NCBI GenBank assembly: GCA_900547815.1
Contig: URHY01000002.1
Location: 7,306 to 71,305, forward strand
DNA length: 64,000 bases
Direction of reading: 5' to 3'
From: an uncultured Solobacterium sp.
Lineage (GTDB): Bacteria > Bacillota_I > Bacilli_A > Erysipelotrichales > Erysipelotrichaceae
The position numbers were made by a program, and so were the translations under genes. Within the stretch, counting starts at the first letter, position 1; the number at the start of each line of letters is the position of its first letter. Of this stretch, positions 62,243-64,000 are shown piece after piece. Below the pieces are notes generated by a model. It worked only from the letters and a program-made list of their open reading frames with translations. It did not search any database and had not been told where the DNA came from.

Positions 62243-62511
62243 TTGACAAATTGTGTATTGTCTAGTAGGATAAAAGCGTATAAAAAGGCAATGAAGAGGG
62301 CGAGTACCTTTTAGAAATACTTTAGAGAGCTTTTGGTTGGTGAAAAAAAGCGTAGGACTAATTGGGAATAAAGACTTGGAGCTATTTGTATTTCCTGCAT
62401 TAAAGGAAGCGCTGTTTATAGACAGTGACTAAGGCTGGACAAAGTGATTTGTTTGGTAAATTAGGGTGGTAACACGAGCACTTCGTCCCTTTGTGGCAAG
62501 TGCCTTTTTTT
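62243..62511 (+). promoter_or_regulatory. T-box riboswitch leader of lysS with promoter
   Basis: Promoter TTGACA (62243-62248), 17 bases, TAGGAT (62266-62271). The leader shows the stem I features AATGAAGAGGGCGAGTA and GGTTGGTG, the specifier area GGAATAAAGACTTGGAGC, where AAA or AAG fits lysine, and the T-box GGGTGGTAACACG (62464-62476) that binds the tRNA acceptor end. A terminator GCACTT/AAGTGC with T7 (62478-62511) completes it. Uncharged tRNA-Lys should prevent termination. Confidence 0.93.
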
Positions 62512-62519
62512 ATGGATAA

Positions 62520-64000
<1,481 letters not shown>

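Overview
The window is AT-rich DNA from a low-GC Firmicute, with dense, short-spaced operons and many extended -10 promoters. The gene content (T-box lysS, EzrA, YfmF/YfmH, Bce-type module, paired flavin/FeS oxidoreductases, type II-A CRISPR) suggests a host-associated anaerobe, perhaps Erysipelotrichaceae-like. No rRNA or tRNA gene is visible, so this placement is inference.

Layout. 1-2159: end of a HAD phosphatase, an M42 aminopeptidase and a small unrecognised gene. 2161-2490: two divergent, related small-RNA-like elements. 2496-4706: an RHH-WYL regulator divergent from a protein with a possible PD-(D/E)XK-like N-terminus and a Gly/Ala-rich membrane segment. 4928-13169: a complete type II-A CRISPR system (cas9, tracrRNA, cas1, cas2, csn2, array of 30 repeats). 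The array abuts a frameshifted metallophosphatase. 14290-18042: polysaccharide O-acetylation operon (DUF4358, MBOAT, DHHW protein, SGNH protein). 18134-22677: Bce-type two-component/ABC module with a likely operator and a possible small membrane peptide. 22715-33398: housekeeping run (ATPase, rlmH, pgk, tpiA, secreted NlpC/P60-like protein, nitroreductase, ispF, dtd, folD, DUF951, ychF, M50 protease, Na/Pi cotransporter). 33422-51052: P-loop kinase, MetE-like protein, tgt, MFS remnant, rdgB, trmL, a second secreted wall protein, M16 pair, SSB-like protein, rpsD, ezrA, NifS-like desulfurase, thiI, rlmA-like and RumA-like methyltransferases. 51298-64000: two tandem old-yellow-enzyme oxidoreductases, radical SAM/SPASM protein, patatin, SseB-macro fusion, SdpR/SdpI pair, DUF2974 hydrolase, MntP-like protein, TetR regulator, and T-box-controlled lysS cut by the window edge.

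The CRISPR locus is the centre of interest. The tracrRNA lies between cas9 and cas1: its anti-repeat begins six bases after the cas9 stop, its likely promoter lies in the last cas9 codons, and its terminator ends about 17 nt before cas1. The array starts 33 bp after csn2, so the leader is very short. Near its old end, three consecutive spacers occur twice, sharing a mutated repeat. The upstream WYL regulator, its divergent partner and the small-RNA pair may form an accessory module; a TACATAA element next to a TATAAT box occurs both in that module's intergenic region and at the cas9 promoter. These links are inferred from position and short motifs only.
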